Source: Gammaproteobacteria bacterium (GTDB taxonomy: Bacteria; Pseudomonadota; Gammaproteobacteria; GCA-001735895). Taken from it: DNA of 62,552 nucleotides. The notes under the pieces were generated by a model. The model was not told the origin of the DNA and searched no databases. It was given only the letters and a program-made list of their open reading frames with translations. The stretch spans positions 1-62,552 of the forward strand of contig JAHEKJ010000010.1 in the NCBI GenBank assembly GCA_024638385.1, given 5' to 3'. The stretch's first letter is position 1; every line of letters begins with the position of its first letter. A program made the position numbers and the translations under genes. Positions 8,992-22,159 of this stretch are shown piece after piece.

Positions 8992-9936
8992 ATGAGCCAT
9001 ACGCAATACGCACCGGCGCGCCAACGCCTGCAACGCAGCGAACTGGCGGTGCCGGGATCGAACCCGGGCATGTTCGACAAGGCCGCATCGAGCGCCGCCG
9101 ATTACGTTTTTCTCGACCTCGAGGATGCGGTCGCGCCGGGCGACAAGGTGCAGGCGCGCAAGAATGTCATCGAGGGCCTGAACGACATCGACTGGCGCGG
9201 CCTCGGCAAGACGATCTCGGTGCGCATCAACAGCCTCGATACGCATTACATGTACCGCGACGTCGTCGACGTCGTCGAGCAGGCGGGCGACAAACTCGAT
9301 ACGATCCTGATCCCCAAGGTCGGCGTCGCCGCCGACGTTTACACGGTCGACGCGCTGCTGACACAGATCGAAACCGCGAAGGGTTTCGACAACCGCATCG
9401 GCCTCGAAGCGCTGATCGAGATCACCCTCGGTATGGCCAACGTCGACGCGATCGCGACCTCGAGCCCGCGCATGGAGGCGATGCACTTCGGCGTCGCCGA
9501 CTACGCCGCTAGCTGCCGCGCGCGCACGGTCAATATCGGCGGTCTGAACCCCGACTACCCTGGCGATCAATGGCATCACGGCCTGTCGCGGATGCTGGTC
9601 GCGTGCCGCGCCTACGGCCTGCGCGCGATCGACGGCCCGTTCGGCGATTTCAACGACCCCGACGGCTACCTCGAGGCCGCGCGCCGCGCCGCGGCGATGG
9701 GCTACGAGGGCAAGTGGGCGATCCACCCGTCGCAGATCGCGCTCGCCAACGACCTGTTCTCGCCGCCGGCGGCCGAGGTCGAGCGCGCGCACCGGATTCT
9801 CGCTGCGCTGGAAGAAGCCGCCGCCGCGGGCAAGGGCGCCGCGCAGCTCGACGGGCGCATGATCGATGCCGCGTCGGCGCGCATGGCCGAGAACCTCGTC
9901 AACACCGACCAGGCCATCCAGGCCAGGGGGAACTGA
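8992..9936 (+). CDS. mcl: Malyl-CoA lyase (HpcH/HpaI aldolase family)
   Basis: A 314-residue CitE-like lyase that cleaves (S)-malyl-CoA to acetyl-CoA and glyoxylate, or works in reverse. Family features are [13 protein letters not shown] near residue 45 (Mg-binding Asp/Glu), VRINS, a GLEALIE segment carrying the metal-binding Glu, and [10 protein letters not shown] late in the protein. GGAGGG lies 5 bases before the ATG. The gene is followed after one base by the two malate-CoA ligase subunits, which would supply malyl-CoA, so malyl-CoA lyase is preferred over citrate lyase beta. A methylmalyl-CoA activity is also possible. Confidence 0.85.
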   Translation: MSHTQYAPARQRLQRSELAVPGSNPGMFDKAASSAADYVFLDLEDAVAPGDKVQARKNVIEGLNDIDWRGLGKTISVRINSLDTHYMYRDVVDVVEQAGDKLDTILIPKVGVAADVYTVDALLTQIETAKGFDNRIGLEALIEITLGMANVDAIATSSPRMEAMHFGVADYAASCRARTVNIGGLNPDYPGDQWHHGLSRMLVACRAYGLRAIDGPFGDFNDPDGYLEAARRAAAMGYEGKWAIHPSQIALANDLFSPPAAEVERAHRILAALEEAAAAGKGAAQLDGRMIDAASARMAENLVNTDQAIQARGN

Positions 9937-9937
9937 C

Positions 9938-11122
9938 ATGGATATCCACGAATACCAGGCAAAAGCGCTGCTGCACGAATTCGGCATGCCGATCCCGAAG
10001 GGCGGCATCGCCTACAGCCCCGAGCAGGCCACCTACCGAGCGATGGAACTCGGTGGCGAGAAGTGGGTGGTCAAGGCGCAAATCCACTCCGGCGCGCGCG
10101 GCAAGGCCGGCGGCGTCAAGGTCTGCGCGAGCGAGAACGAGGTCATGGACGCGGCCAGCGCCATGCTCGGCCGACGCCTCGTGACCAACCAGACCGGGCC
10201 GGGAGGCAAACTCGTCGGCCGCCTATACATCGAGGAGGCGACCGACATCGAGCGCGAGATCTACGTCGCCTTCGTGCTCGACCGCGCGGCCGAGCGCATC
10301 GTCTGCGTCGCGTCGGCGGCCGGCGGCATGGATATCGAGGAAATCGCCGACACCGAGCCCGACTCGATCATCCGGGTCGAAATCGAGCCGGCGGTCGGCA
10401 TGCAGGATTTCCAGGCGCGCGAGATCGCCTTCGCGCTCGGCCTCGGCGCGGCCCAGCTCGCGGAAGCCGTCAAGGCGCTGAAGGCCTGCTACCGCGCGTT
10501 CCGCGACCTCGACGCGACCATGGTCGAGGTCAACCCGATGGTCGTGACCAAAGACGGCCGCATCCTCGCGCTCGACGCCAAAATGGGCTTCGACGACAAT
10601 GCGCTGTTCCGGCGGCCGCAGATCTCGGAACTGCGCGACAAATCGCAGGAAGACCCGCGCGAGATGAACGCCGCCGACCGGGGCCTGAGCTACGTCGGCC
10701 TCGACGGCAACATCGGCTGCATCATCAACGGCGCCGGGCTGGCGATGGCGACGATGGACATGATCAAGCACGTCGGCGGCGAGCCGGCGAACTTTCTCGA
10801 CATCGGCGGCGGCGCGTCGCCCGAGCGGGTCGCCAAGGCCATCAGCCTGGTGCTGTCGGACCGCGGCGTCAGCGCGATCCTGGTCAACATCTTCGCCGGC
10901 ATCAACCGCTGCGACTGGGTCGCCGAGGGCGTGATCCAGGCGATGCAGAAGCTCGACGTGCCGGTGCCCGTGGTCGTGCGGCTGTCGGGCACCAACGTCG
11001 AACTCGGCCGGCAGATTCTCGCCGACAGCGACGTCCGGCTCGAAACCGCGGACACGCTCGCCGAGGCCGCCGAAAAGGCGGTGGAAGCCGCCGCGGCCCA
11101 CGAAGCCACGCTGACCGGGTAG
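9938..11122 (+). CDS. mtkA: Malate-CoA ligase subunit beta (SucC-like)
   Basis: A 394-residue ATP-grasp protein beginning MDIHEYQAK, the hallmark start of SucC/MtkA proteins. It shows the ATP-grasp segment [15 protein letters not shown], the metal-binding EVNPMVV and the CoA-ligase interface [15 protein letters not shown]. With MtkB it forms the ADP-forming enzyme that activates malate to malyl-CoA. The sequence alone does not exclude succinyl-CoA synthetase, but the neighbouring lyase and malic enzyme and the absence of other TCA genes here favour malate thiokinase. It starts one base after the mcl stop, consistent with one operon. Confidence 0.8.
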   Translation: MDIHEYQAKALLHEFGMPIPKGGIAYSPEQATYRAMELGGEKWVVKAQIHSGARGKAGGVKVCASENEVMDAASAMLGRRLVTNQTGPGGKLVGRLYIEEATDIEREIYVAFVLDRAAERIVCVASAAGGMDIEEIADTEPDSIIRVEIEPAVGMQDFQAREIAFALGLGAAQLAEAVKALKACYRAFRDLDATMVEVNPMVVTKDGRILALDAKMGFDDNALFRRPQISELRDKSQEDPREMNAADRGLSYVGLDGNIGCIINGAGLAMATMDMIKHVGGEPANFLDIGGGASPERVAKAISLVLSDRGVSAILVNIFAGINRCDWVAEGVIQAMQKLDVPVPVVVRLSGTNVELGRQILADSDVRLETADTLAEAAEKAVEAAAAHEATLTG

Positions 11123-11133
11123 GGGGAATCATC

Positions 11134-12021
11134 ATGAGCATCTTTCTCGACGAAACCACGCGCGTCATCGTGCAGGGCTACACCGGGCGCATCGGCAGCT
11201 TTCACGCGCAGGAAATGATCGACTACGGCACCAACGTCGTCGGCGGCGTGACGCCCGGCAAGGGCGGCGAGACGCATCTCGGCCGGCCGGTGTTCAACAC
11301 GGTCAAGGACGCGGTGCGCGAAACCGGTGCCGAGGCCAGCGTCGTGTTCGTACCGCCGCCGTTCGCGGCCGACGCAATCATGGAAGCGGCCGACGCCGGC
11401 ATCCGTTATTGCGTCTGCGTCACCGACGGCATCCCGGCGCAGGACATGATGCGCGTCAAGCGTTACATGCGGCGCTACAAGATGGCCGAGCGCATGACGC
11501 TGACCGGACCCAATTGCGCCGGCACGATCAGCCCGGGCAAGGCGATGATGGGCATCATGCCGGGGCATATCTACATGGCTGGCCGGGTCGGCCTGATCGG
11601 CCGCTCGGGGACGCTCGGCTACGAGGCCGCGTCGCAGATGAAGGCGCGCGGCATCGGCATCTCGACCAGCGTCGGCATCGGCGGCGACCCGATCAACGGC
11701 TCGTCGTTCCGCGATCACCTCGAGCGCTTCGAGGCCGATCCCGAAACCGACCTGGTCGTCATGGTCGGCGAGATCGGCGGCCCGCAGGAAGCGCAGGCGG
11801 CCGAATTCGCGCGCGATCACATGCAAAAGCCGGTGCTCGCCTACATCGCCGGTCTGACCGCACCGAAAGGCCGCACGATGGGCCATGCCGGCGCGATCGT
11901 GACCACCGCCGGCGAATCCGCCGAGGAGAAGGTCGAGATCCTGCGCGCCGCCGGCGTCGGCATCGTCCCGCGTCCGTCCGAATTCGGCGCCGCGGTCGAA
12001 GCCGCCCTCGAGTCCCGCTAA
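11134..12021 (+). CDS. mtkB: Malate-CoA ligase subunit alpha (SucD-like)
   Basis: A 295-residue SucD-type subunit with a CoA-binding Rossmann fold ([14 protein letters not shown]), the [11 protein letters not shown] loop, SRSGTL-like GRSGTLGYE and the phosphohistidine site GHAGAI. Together with MtkA it makes malyl-CoA, which mcl then splits into acetyl-CoA and glyoxylate. AGGGGG sits 7 bases before the ATG. This is the last gene of the unit; a hairpin and T-run follow at 12035-12062. Confidence 0.82.
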   Translation: MSIFLDETTRVIVQGYTGRIGSFHAQEMIDYGTNVVGGVTPGKGGETHLGRPVFNTVKDAVRETGAEASVVFVPPPFAADAIMEAADAGIRYCVCVTDGIPAQDMMRVKRYMRRYKMAERMTLTGPNCAGTISPGKAMMGIMPGHIYMAGRVGLIGRSGTLGYEAASQMKARGIGISTSVGIGGDPINGSSFRDHLERFEADPETDLVVMVGEIGGPQEAQAAEFARDHMQKPVLAYIAGLTAPKGRTMGHAGAIVTTAGESAEEKVEILRAAGVGIVPRPSEFGAAVEAALESR

Positions 12022-12034
12022 ACGACGATACTGC

Positions 12035-12062
12035 CCCGGGGGCGCCCCGGGCACCGCTTTTT
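12035..12062 (+). terminator. Possible terminator after mtkB
   Basis: A 7-bp perfect GC stem (12035-12041 with 12045-12051, three-base loop) begins 14 bases after the mtkB stop. A TTTTT run follows six bases after the stem. The spacing to the T-run is not ideal, so the call is moderate. It fits the end of the maeB-mtkB unit. Confidence 0.45.
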
Positions 12063-12073
12063 GCCCTGGCGCT

Positions 12074-12132
12074 CTCTGTCATCCCGCGGCTCGACCGCGT
12101 GAGCCGCTCTGTCATCCCGCGGCTCGACCGCG
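12074..12132. repeat. Tandem pair of a 26-base GTCATCCCGCGG-type repeat
   Basis: Two identical 26-base units (12074-12099 and 12107-12132) are offset by 33 bases. The second unit continues into a perfect inverted repeat, TCCCGCGG-CTCGA-CCGCGGGA (12115-12135), whereas the first is interrupted after CCGCG. The motif is like the dispersed intergenic palindromes common in GC-rich proteobacteria. Confidence 0.7.
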
Positions 12133-12668
12133 GGATCCAGGGGTTATCGGCACTCACTCGACCAGTTATCGGTACCAGGTATCCGCATTGCCAGGCGGTC
12201 CCAGCCTGTTTCGCCACAGGAAACACTCGGGCTTCTTCCCATGAAACAATTCGCGACTCGGGCGAGGTTATCGATCTCGACGGCATGACTTCCTGGCTGA
12301 AAAATAGCGGCGTTTTCGGCTGTCGGTTCTGGCATGCCAGGGAAACGCGCTCGGCGCGCTGTGCCCGGCACGGTAGATCTCGAAAATCACGATACAAACC
12401 TTCTGGTGCAGGACGCGCCTTCTGGTCGCCGCAATCGAAGCCGGTTTCGACTGTCGCGCCGATAAAGTGCGCCGGGGCTACCGGCGATCGCACTGTCGCA
12501 CGACGCGCGTCGCCGACACTTCCCGCAAACGGGTGAAGACGGCAATCGTCAAGTATGCAGACGCATGCTCCCTCGGGCTTTATTCAGCCGGATCAGTGGC
12601 TTGCCTATGCTTTCTGAGCACATGTTGAGATAAGTCGAATTAACGATTGACTTCGTTGGTATTTTATA

Positions 12669-12708
12669 GATACTTAGAAAAGTACTATAAAGTACTAAAT
12701 AAAGTATC
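12669..12708. promoter_or_regulatory. 40-bp symmetric dyad, probable operator
   Basis: The layout is symmetric: GATACTT, 5 bases, AGTACT, 4 bases, AGTACT, 5 bases, AAGTATC. The outer 7-mers are perfect inverted repeats and each inner 6-mer is itself a palindrome. It ends one base before the ATG at 12710 and lies in an AT-rich patch unlike the rest of the window. A regulator bound here would block translation initiation or the promoter of the two-gene unit that follows. The protein that binds is unknown. Confidence 0.6.
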
Positions 12709-12709
12709 A

Positions 12710-13111
12710 ATGAAAAACACGACCTACGTCCCGCTCAAGAACGACCTGCTGTTGCGCCTGATCGATCGCTACAAGGAGCGCTATCCCGAGGCGATCGACG
12801 ACGTGATCGAAAATTTCCTCGACCGAACGGCCGAGGATTTCGATGAAAAGCAGAGCTTTCGCGACGGCGGTTACGCCTGGGACCAGGTCGAATTACCTTC
12901 CGGTACGCTGCTGCGCACGCGCTACTTCGACGAGTGGCTCGTGGCCGAGCTGCGCGACGGCAAATTTCACTTCCGCGGCAGGGAATACAAGTCGCCCGCG
13001 CAGGTCTGTAACGCGATGCGCGGCAATAAAATCAGCAACGCGTGGATCATGTTGCAAATCAAGCGACCCCAGGACATCGACTTCAAGCGAGCAGAGAAAT
13101 TCAGAATTTGA
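12710..13111 (+). CDS. Unknown protein with RAMA/DUF2924-like C-terminal module
   Basis: A 133-residue soluble protein. The ATG at 12710 follows the 40-bp dyad directly and is preferred over a TTG at 12647 inside the AT-rich control region. Residues 1-45 form a predicted helix pair (LLLRLIDRYKERYPEAIDD) like a ribbon-helix-helix tail. Residues 58-118 (GTLLRTRYFDEWLVAEL, then FHFRGREYKSPAQV and ISNAWIML) match the pattern of small beta modules such as RAMA/DUF2924, often found near DNA-modifying or mobile-element proteins. No catalytic motif is visible. It could be a DNA-binding or adaptor protein; the assignment is by pattern only. Confidence 0.55.
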   Translation: MKNTTYVPLKNDLLLRLIDRYKERYPEAIDDVIENFLDRTAEDFDEKQSFRDGGYAWDQVELPSGTLLRTRYFDEWLVAELRDGKFHFRGREYKSPAQVCNAMRGNKISNAWIMLQIKRPQDIDFKRAEKFRI

Positions 13112-13135
13112 CCTGATGAACCAAGGGAGCCCAAC

Positions 13136-13753
13136 ATGAGTATCCTCGACGAGGCGCAGCAACTCGAAGAACTGGCGGTCATCGCCAAATCGCTGATCAA
13201 GTACGCGAGCAGCCTCGAACCCGGCGTCGTGTTCGAACGTCAGCGCGACTGGTGGCTGGCGACACCCGAGCATAATTTCGTCGGTTTCCGGTTTCGCTGG
13301 AGCGGCCAGGTCAGCGTCGACCTGAGCCTGTGCGGCGAACCCGACGAACAGTTCCGCCGGGGTGAACTGGTCGTCCGCCCGGCGCGCTTCGGCTACAGCC
13401 GCTGCACACTCACCCACGCGGACCAGTTGATGGCCGCGTCGGTCTGTATCTGGCGCGCGCACCGGCTGTTTCACATGGATCGATCGAACGAAGTCGGCGC
13501 GCTGCTGCTCGCCGACGAGCACGAGGTCGGTCGGGAAGGCTGGTTGCGGCCGCGGCCGCAACCCGTCGACCCGGATGACAATTACACGGTTACGCGCGCC
13601 GAGACCACCGCCTGGTATCGCGACGTCAAGGAATTCATGAAGGCGAACCGGCTCATCGATCCGTCGGTGTTGCCCCGCAAAACCGAGGCGGAGGAAAAGC
13701 CGGTGCAGGCGGCTCGCTTGCCCGTACCGCAGCAGCCGGAGCGGGTTGTCTAG
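13136..13753 (+). CDS. Hypothetical protein
   Basis: A 205-residue soluble protein starting 24 bases after the previous gene with AAGGGAG upstream of its ATG, so it is probably co-transcribed with it. It has a mixed alpha/beta middle (NFVGFRFRWSGQVSVDLSL, then RPARFGYSRCTLTHADQL) and a proline-rich, low-complexity tail after about residue 175. There is no signal peptide, membrane segment or known catalytic motif. I do not recognise the family. Confidence 0.65.
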   Translation: MSILDEAQQLEELAVIAKSLIKYASSLEPGVVFERQRDWWLATPEHNFVGFRFRWSGQVSVDLSLCGEPDEQFRRGELVVRPARFGYSRCTLTHADQLMAASVCIWRAHRLFHMDRSNEVGALLLADEHEVGREGWLRPRPQPVDPDDNYTVTRAETTAWYRDVKEFMKANRLIDPSVLPRKTEAEEKPVQAARLPVPQQPERVV

Positions 13754-13852
13754 TGTCAACCGGGTGCTGCGCCAGCACCGGCACAACGGGCCCCGAGACA
13801 CGTGCCGATCGACCGGATCGGCTATCGCAAGATTGCCGGGGGATGCGTTCGG

Positions 13853-14593
13853 CTACAGGCCGAAGGCCATGTAGTAACGCAGGGTGTCGTCGTAGCTGGC
13901 GCCGGCAGTGCTGGCCACGAGCCCGTTCATCAGGCCGGCGGCGATATCCGCCTGGATGCGGCCGCTCTGGGGGCTGCCGTCGTCGAGCCGGCCCTCGAGG
14001 ACGCGCGCGATCGGGCCCTCGATCGAACCGAAGATCAGCGCGTGCCCGCTGATCAGCAGCGAGCCGTCGTGCAGGCCGATCAGGCCGCCGTAGGCGTTGG
14101 TGGGCTGAGTGTCGTCGTCGCCGCCGCCGTCGATCAGGCCGGACGCGCGCAGGTGCTTCCAGAAGTTCGCGGTTTCGGTATTGGGCGCCGCCATCCAGTT
14201 GCCGTCGATGATGCCGTCGCCGTTGCCGTTGATTTCCGCCGGGGTCGGGTCGTTGACGCCGTCCGTGTAAATCGAAAAGCGCAGCATGGCCAGGTCGTCG
14301 TCACCGGGCATCGCGCGATAGCGGTCCTGGTAGGTCAACAAGGCCGCGGAAATACCGATGTTGTCGCTTTCGAGTCGCTTTAGCTTGGAATTGGTGATCA
14401 TTTCCTGGCCCTTGAGCACGCCGCCGACGAGCAGGCCGACGACCACCAGCACGATGGCGACTTCGACCATCGTAAAGCCGCGTTGCGATGATTCGGGGGG
14501 ACGTGCCTGGACCGCGGGCGCTGAATTCGCCGCCGGCAGGCGGGCCGGACCGCTGGCCGCTGAGGTCAAGTCGATTGATTCAGCTGGTCGCAT
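13853..14593 (-). CDS. Type IV pilin/pseudopilin-like protein
   Basis: A 246-residue protein with a class III signal: a 39-residue leader ending in QRG, then FTMVEVAIVLVVVGLL, with Glu at mature position 5 and a long hydrophobic helix. Prepilin peptidase would cut after Gly39. The leader is unusually long and Ala/Pro-rich; no alternative start lies close to the cleavage site. The globular part resembles type II secretion pseudopilins (YQDRYRAMPGDD is common in such proteins, followed by DGVNDPTPAEINGNGDG, a possible Ca-binding-type loop). No other pilus or secretion gene is adjacent, so its machine is elsewhere. Confidence 0.8.
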   Translation of the reverse strand: MRPAESIDLTSAASGPARLPAANSAPAVQARPPESSQRGFTMVEVAIVLVVVGLLVGGVLKGQEMITNSKLKRLESDNIGISAALLTYQDRYRAMPGDDDLAMLRFSIYTDGVNDPTPAEINGNGDGIIDGNWMAAPNTETANFWKHLRASGLIDGGGDDDTQPTNAYGGLIGLHDGSLLISGHALIFGSIEGPIARVLEGRLDDGSPQSGRIQADIAAGLMNGLVASTAGASYDDTLRYYMAFGL

Positions 14594-14784
14594 ATTTACC
14601 TCCGCTGTAGCGCTATCCGGGAATCAACGCGGCCCATCATCCTACTCGGGTGCTCTCCGGCACGGTGCGATTTAATTCACACTCGCTAGATTTTTATCTT
14701 CCGAATGCCCCGGATTTTGTGACGAGATGCTCAATTTTTCAAGGGCCAGCGTCAATTTTATGACATCGCTCGCCGGCGGGCAGT

Positions 14785-15429
14785 TCAGGTCCAGCGATCG
14801 AGGGCGCCCTCGAACTCGCCGCGGTCGATTTCGATCGCGCCGAGCGAGCGCAGGTGGGCGGTCGACAACTGGCAGTCGATAAGCCGGAAACGACCCGAAT
14901 CGGCGAGGTGCTTGAGGCACAGCTTCGACGTGTTCGGCTCGTGGCTGAACATCGACTCGCCGAAAAAAACCCGCCCGAGGACGACGCCGTAGAGCCCGCC
15001 GACCAGGCGATCGCCGGCGCGACACTCGATCGAGTGGGCAAAACCGGCGTCATGCAGGTCGAGAAAGGCGTCGATCATCTGCGAATTGATCCAGGTGCCC
15101 GGCTGGCCGGCGCGCTCCCCGGCGCAGGCTTCGATGACCGCGGCGAAATCGCGATTCTCGGTGATCGCGTAGCGCGCCTGCCGTTCGAGCCTGGCGAGAC
15201 TGCGGCTGGTGTGGAAGGCATCGGGGTAGAGCACCGTGCGCGGCGCCGGCGACCACCACAGGATCGGTTCGTTTTCACCGAACCACGGGAAGATACCCTG
15301 CCGATAGGCGACCAGCAGCCATTCGACGCTGAGCCGGCCGCCCGCCGCGAGCAGGCCGGCCGGCTCGGCGAGCGCCCGCGCGGTCTCGGGGAAATGCGGG
15401 CTTGCGTCAGGGTCGAGCCAGGGAATCAT
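14785..15429 (-). CDS. aat: Leucyl/phenylalanyl-tRNA--protein transferase
   Basis: A 214-residue cytoplasmic enzyme of the N-end rule pathway that moves Leu or Phe from tRNA to N-terminal Arg/Lys of substrates for ClpAP degradation. Family motifs are present: GLLAAGGRLS, YRQGIFPWF, ILWWSPAPR, TWINSQM, LVGGLYGV and FFGESMFS. The length is typical. It lies downstream of the GNAT-like and trxB genes on the same strand, a gammaproteobacterial neighbourhood. Confidence 0.95.
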   Translation of the reverse strand: MIPWLDPDASPHFPETARALAEPAGLLAAGGRLSVEWLLVAYRQGIFPWFGENEPILWWSPAPRTVLYPDAFHTSRSLARLERQARYAITENRDFAAVIEACAGERAGQPGTWINSQMIDAFLDLHDAGFAHSIECRAGDRLVGGLYGVVLGRVFFGESMFSHEPNTSKLCLKHLADSGRFRLIDCQLSTAHLRSLGAIEIDRGEFEGALDRWT

Positions 15430-15470
15430 TTTTAAATCAGTATTTTAAAGAAACTACTTTAAGCTGAATA

Positions 15471-17655
<2,185 letters not shown>

Positions 17656-17757
17656 CTATATGGCGTTTGTACGGTCAATTTCAATTGGCATAATTCGGTG
17701 GTTGTCGATCGAGCGGATCATGTAAAATACGGCGATTTATGCAACGCAAGGTCCCGA

Positions 17758-20091
<2,334 letters not shown>

Positions 20092-20093
20092 AG

Positions 20094-20708
20094 ATGAAAA
20101 TTTTTCTGCTGTTGCTCGCGTTGTTCGCGATGCCGGTCGCGGCCGACGACGCGGCGACCCGTTTGCGTCAGGCGCTCAAGAACATGGACAACATCAGCGC
20201 CGAGTTCAAGCAGACGCTGCGCGACGAAGACAAGCAGGTGGTCGCGCAAAGCTTCGGCACGCTCGCGCTCCAGAGACCCGGCAAGTTCGCGTGGATTTAT
20301 ACCCGGCCCTTCGAGCAGCGGATCATCGCCGACGGCAAGGAGTTGTGGATTTACGACGTCGAGCTCGACCAGGTCACGGTCAAGCCGATGGACGGCAGCC
20401 TGGCGTCGGCGCCGATCATGATCCTGATGAAGCAGGCCGACGTCGGCGAGCAATTCGAGATCAACGAGGTCGGCCAGCGCAAGTACCTGTACTGGATCGA
20501 ACTCGTGCCGCGCGCCGGCGATCTCGAATATACACATATCTATCTCGGCATCGACGACGGCCAGGTGCGCGCGATGGAGCTGCGCGACCGCTTCGGCCAG
20601 AGCACTCAGATCGTCTTCGACAACCTGCGCTTCGGCGTGATCCACAACCCGAAAACGTTCCAGTTCGAGCCGCCGCCCGGGGTCGATGTCTACGGTGTCG
20701 GCGGCTGA
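20094..20708 (+). CDS. lolA: Outer-membrane lipoprotein carrier protein LolA
   Basis: A 204-residue periplasmic chaperone. An N-terminal signal peptide (MKIFLLLLALFAMPVAADD) is followed by the LolA fold: NMDNISAEFKQTL, GKFAWIYTRPFEQ, IADGKELWIYD. It carries lipoproteins from LolCDE to LolB. The ATG lies two bases after the ftsK stop with AAG upstream, and the ftsK-lolA-rarA order is conserved in gammaproteobacteria. Confidence 0.94.
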   Translation: MKIFLLLLALFAMPVAADDAATRLRQALKNMDNISAEFKQTLRDEDKQVVAQSFGTLALQRPGKFAWIYTRPFEQRIIADGKELWIYDVELDQVTVKPMDGSLASAPIMILMKQADVGEQFEINEVGQRKYLYWIELVPRAGDLEYTHIYLGIDDGQVRAMELRDRFGQSTQIVFDNLRFGVIHNPKTFQFEPPPGVDVYGVGG

Positions 20709-20782
20709 CGATTGCCGCGACCGCAGCCCATGGCGTCAAAGCGAGCGAAGCGAAGCAATCTGCCGGGATCGGGCAAGTGTCC

Positions 20783-20838
20783 GGAGGTTGCTTCGTCGCG
20801 CACGGCCTGCGGCCGCGCGCTCCTCGCAATGACCTGCC
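20783..20838 (-). repeat. Dispersed repeat copy A (GTCATTGCGAGGA...GCGACGAAGCAACCTCC)
   Basis: Read on the minus strand, this lolA-rarA spacer begins with an 18-base block (20821-20838) and ends with a 17-base block (20783-20799). Both are identical to blocks of copy B at 33646-33722, with unrelated sequence between. Such GTCATTGCGAGG/GACGAAGCAA pairs are a known class of intergenic mosaic repeats in bacteria. Confidence 0.75.
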
Positions 20839-20857
20839 ATTACCGGGGCGAGCGGAT

Positions 20858-22159
20858 ATGAACGATCTGTTTGCGGAAGACAAGGCCTTCGCGCCGCTGG
20901 CCGACCGCATGCGCCCGCTGACCCTCGACGACGTCGTCGGCCAGCAGCACCTGCTCGGGCCCGGCAAGCCGCTACGCCAGGCGATCGAGGCCGGCAAGCT
21001 GCACTCGATGATCTTCTGGGGTCCGCCCGGCACCGGCAAGACCACGCTCGCGCGGCTGATCGCGCAATACTCGGATGCCCGGTTTCTGACACTGTCGGCG
21101 GTCCTCGCCGGGGTCAAGGATATTCGCGATTCGATCGAGCTCGCGCGCCAGACCCAGGGCCTCACCGTGCTGTTCATCGACGAGGTCCATCGCTTCAACA
21201 AGGCGCAGCAGGACGCTTTCCTGCCGCACGTCGAAGACGGCACGATACTGTTCGTCGGCGCGACCACCGAGAACCCGTCGTTCGAGCTCAACAATGCCCT
21301 GCTGTCGCGATCGCGCACCTACGTGCTGAAATCGATCGCGGCCGACGACATCGCGCGCGTGATCGAACGCGCGCTCGCCGACCGCGAACACGGCCTCGGC
21401 GAGCTCGGCCTCGAGATCGATGCGGACGCGCTCGCGCTGCTCGCGCAGGCCGCCGACGGCGACGCGCGGCGCGCGTTGACCTACCTCGAGATCGCGAGCG
21501 ATCTGGTCGACGGCGGCCGGATCGACGCGGCGTTGATCGGCGAGCTCGCAACCCAGGGACCGCGTCGTTTCGACAAGGGCGGAGACCTGTTCTACGAGCA
21601 GATCTCGGCACTGCACAAGTCGGTGCGCGGCTCGGATCCCGACGCCGCGCTCTACTGGCTGTGCCGCATGCTCGACGGCGGCTGCGATCCGATCTACGTC
21701 GCGCGCCGGGTGGTACGCATGGCGGTCGAGGATATCGGCATCGCCGACCCGCGAGGTCTCGAACTCGCGCTGTCCGGCTGGCAGACCTACGAACGGCTCG
21801 GCAGTCCGGAGGGCGAACTCGCGATTGCCCAGGCCGTCGTTTACCTTGCCTGCGCGGCCAAGAGCAACGCCATCTACCGGGCCTACGATGCCGCGATGCA
21901 GGATGCGCGCGAATCCGGCAGCCTCGAGGTGCCGATGCACCTGCGCAACGCGCCGACCAGGCTGATGCGCGAACAGGGCCATGGCGAGGGCTATCGCTAT
22001 GCGCACGACGAGGCCGAGGCCTTCGCGGCGGGCGAAACCTACTTTCCCGAGGGTCTCGAGAACCGGCGTTACTACCATCCGGTCGAGCGCGGTCTCGAAA
22101 TCAGGATCGGCGAGAAACTCGCCCGCCTGCGACAAATCAACCGGGAGACGAAATCGTGA
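20858..22159 (+). CDS. rarA: Replication-associated recombination ATPase RarA (MgsA)
   Basis: A 433-residue AAA+ protein of the RarA/WRNIP1 family that acts at stalled replication forks with SSB. Motifs are DDVVGQQHLLG, Walker A GPPGTGKTT, Walker B LFIDEVHRF and sensor 1 ATTENPSFE, then the family-specific C-terminal tetramerisation region (MLDGGCDPIYVARRVVRMA, YRYAHDE). The length is normal. The following methyltransferase gene overlaps its stop codon by three bases (GTGA). Confidence 0.95.
   Translation: MNDLFAEDKAFAPLADRMRPLTLDDVVGQQHLLGPGKPLRQAIEAGKLHSMIFWGPPGTGKTTLARLIAQYSDARFLTLSAVLAGVKDIRDSIELARQTQGLTVLFIDEVHRFNKAQQDAFLPHVEDGTILFVGATTENPSFELNNALLSRSRTYVLKSIAADDIARVIERALADREHGLGELGLEIDADALALLAQAADGDARRALTYLEIASDLVDGGRIDAALIGELATQGPRRFDKGGDLFYEQISALHKSVRGSDPDAALYWLCRMLDGGCDPIYVARRVVRMAVEDIGIADPRGLELALSGWQTYERLGSPEGELAIAQAVVYLACAAKSNAIYRAYDAAMQDARESGSLEVPMHLRNAPTRLMREQGHGEGYRYAHDEAEAFAAGETYFPEGLENRRYYHPVERGLEIRIGEKLARLRQINRETKS

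Larger units (their letters stand above)
12022..12709. other. 688-base stretch without a confident gene
   Basis: This gap holds the terminator-like hairpin, a tandem dispersed-type repeat (12074-12132), then about 450 bases with no frame I believe to be coding on either strand. The base composition changes toward its right end, where 12600-12709 is clearly AT-rich and ends in the 40-bp dyad before the next gene. The middle could be a decayed gene; I could not recognise one. Confidence 0.6.

Noticed and set aside
9938..12021. Succinyl-CoA synthetase sucCD
   Set aside because: The fold is the same, but the immediate malyl-CoA lyase neighbour and lack of sucAB or lpd make malate-CoA ligase the better reading; kept as an alternative.
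12150..12540. Possible short genes in the mtkB downstream gap
   Set aside because: Frames there have no ribosome site, no family motif and no consistent codon bias.
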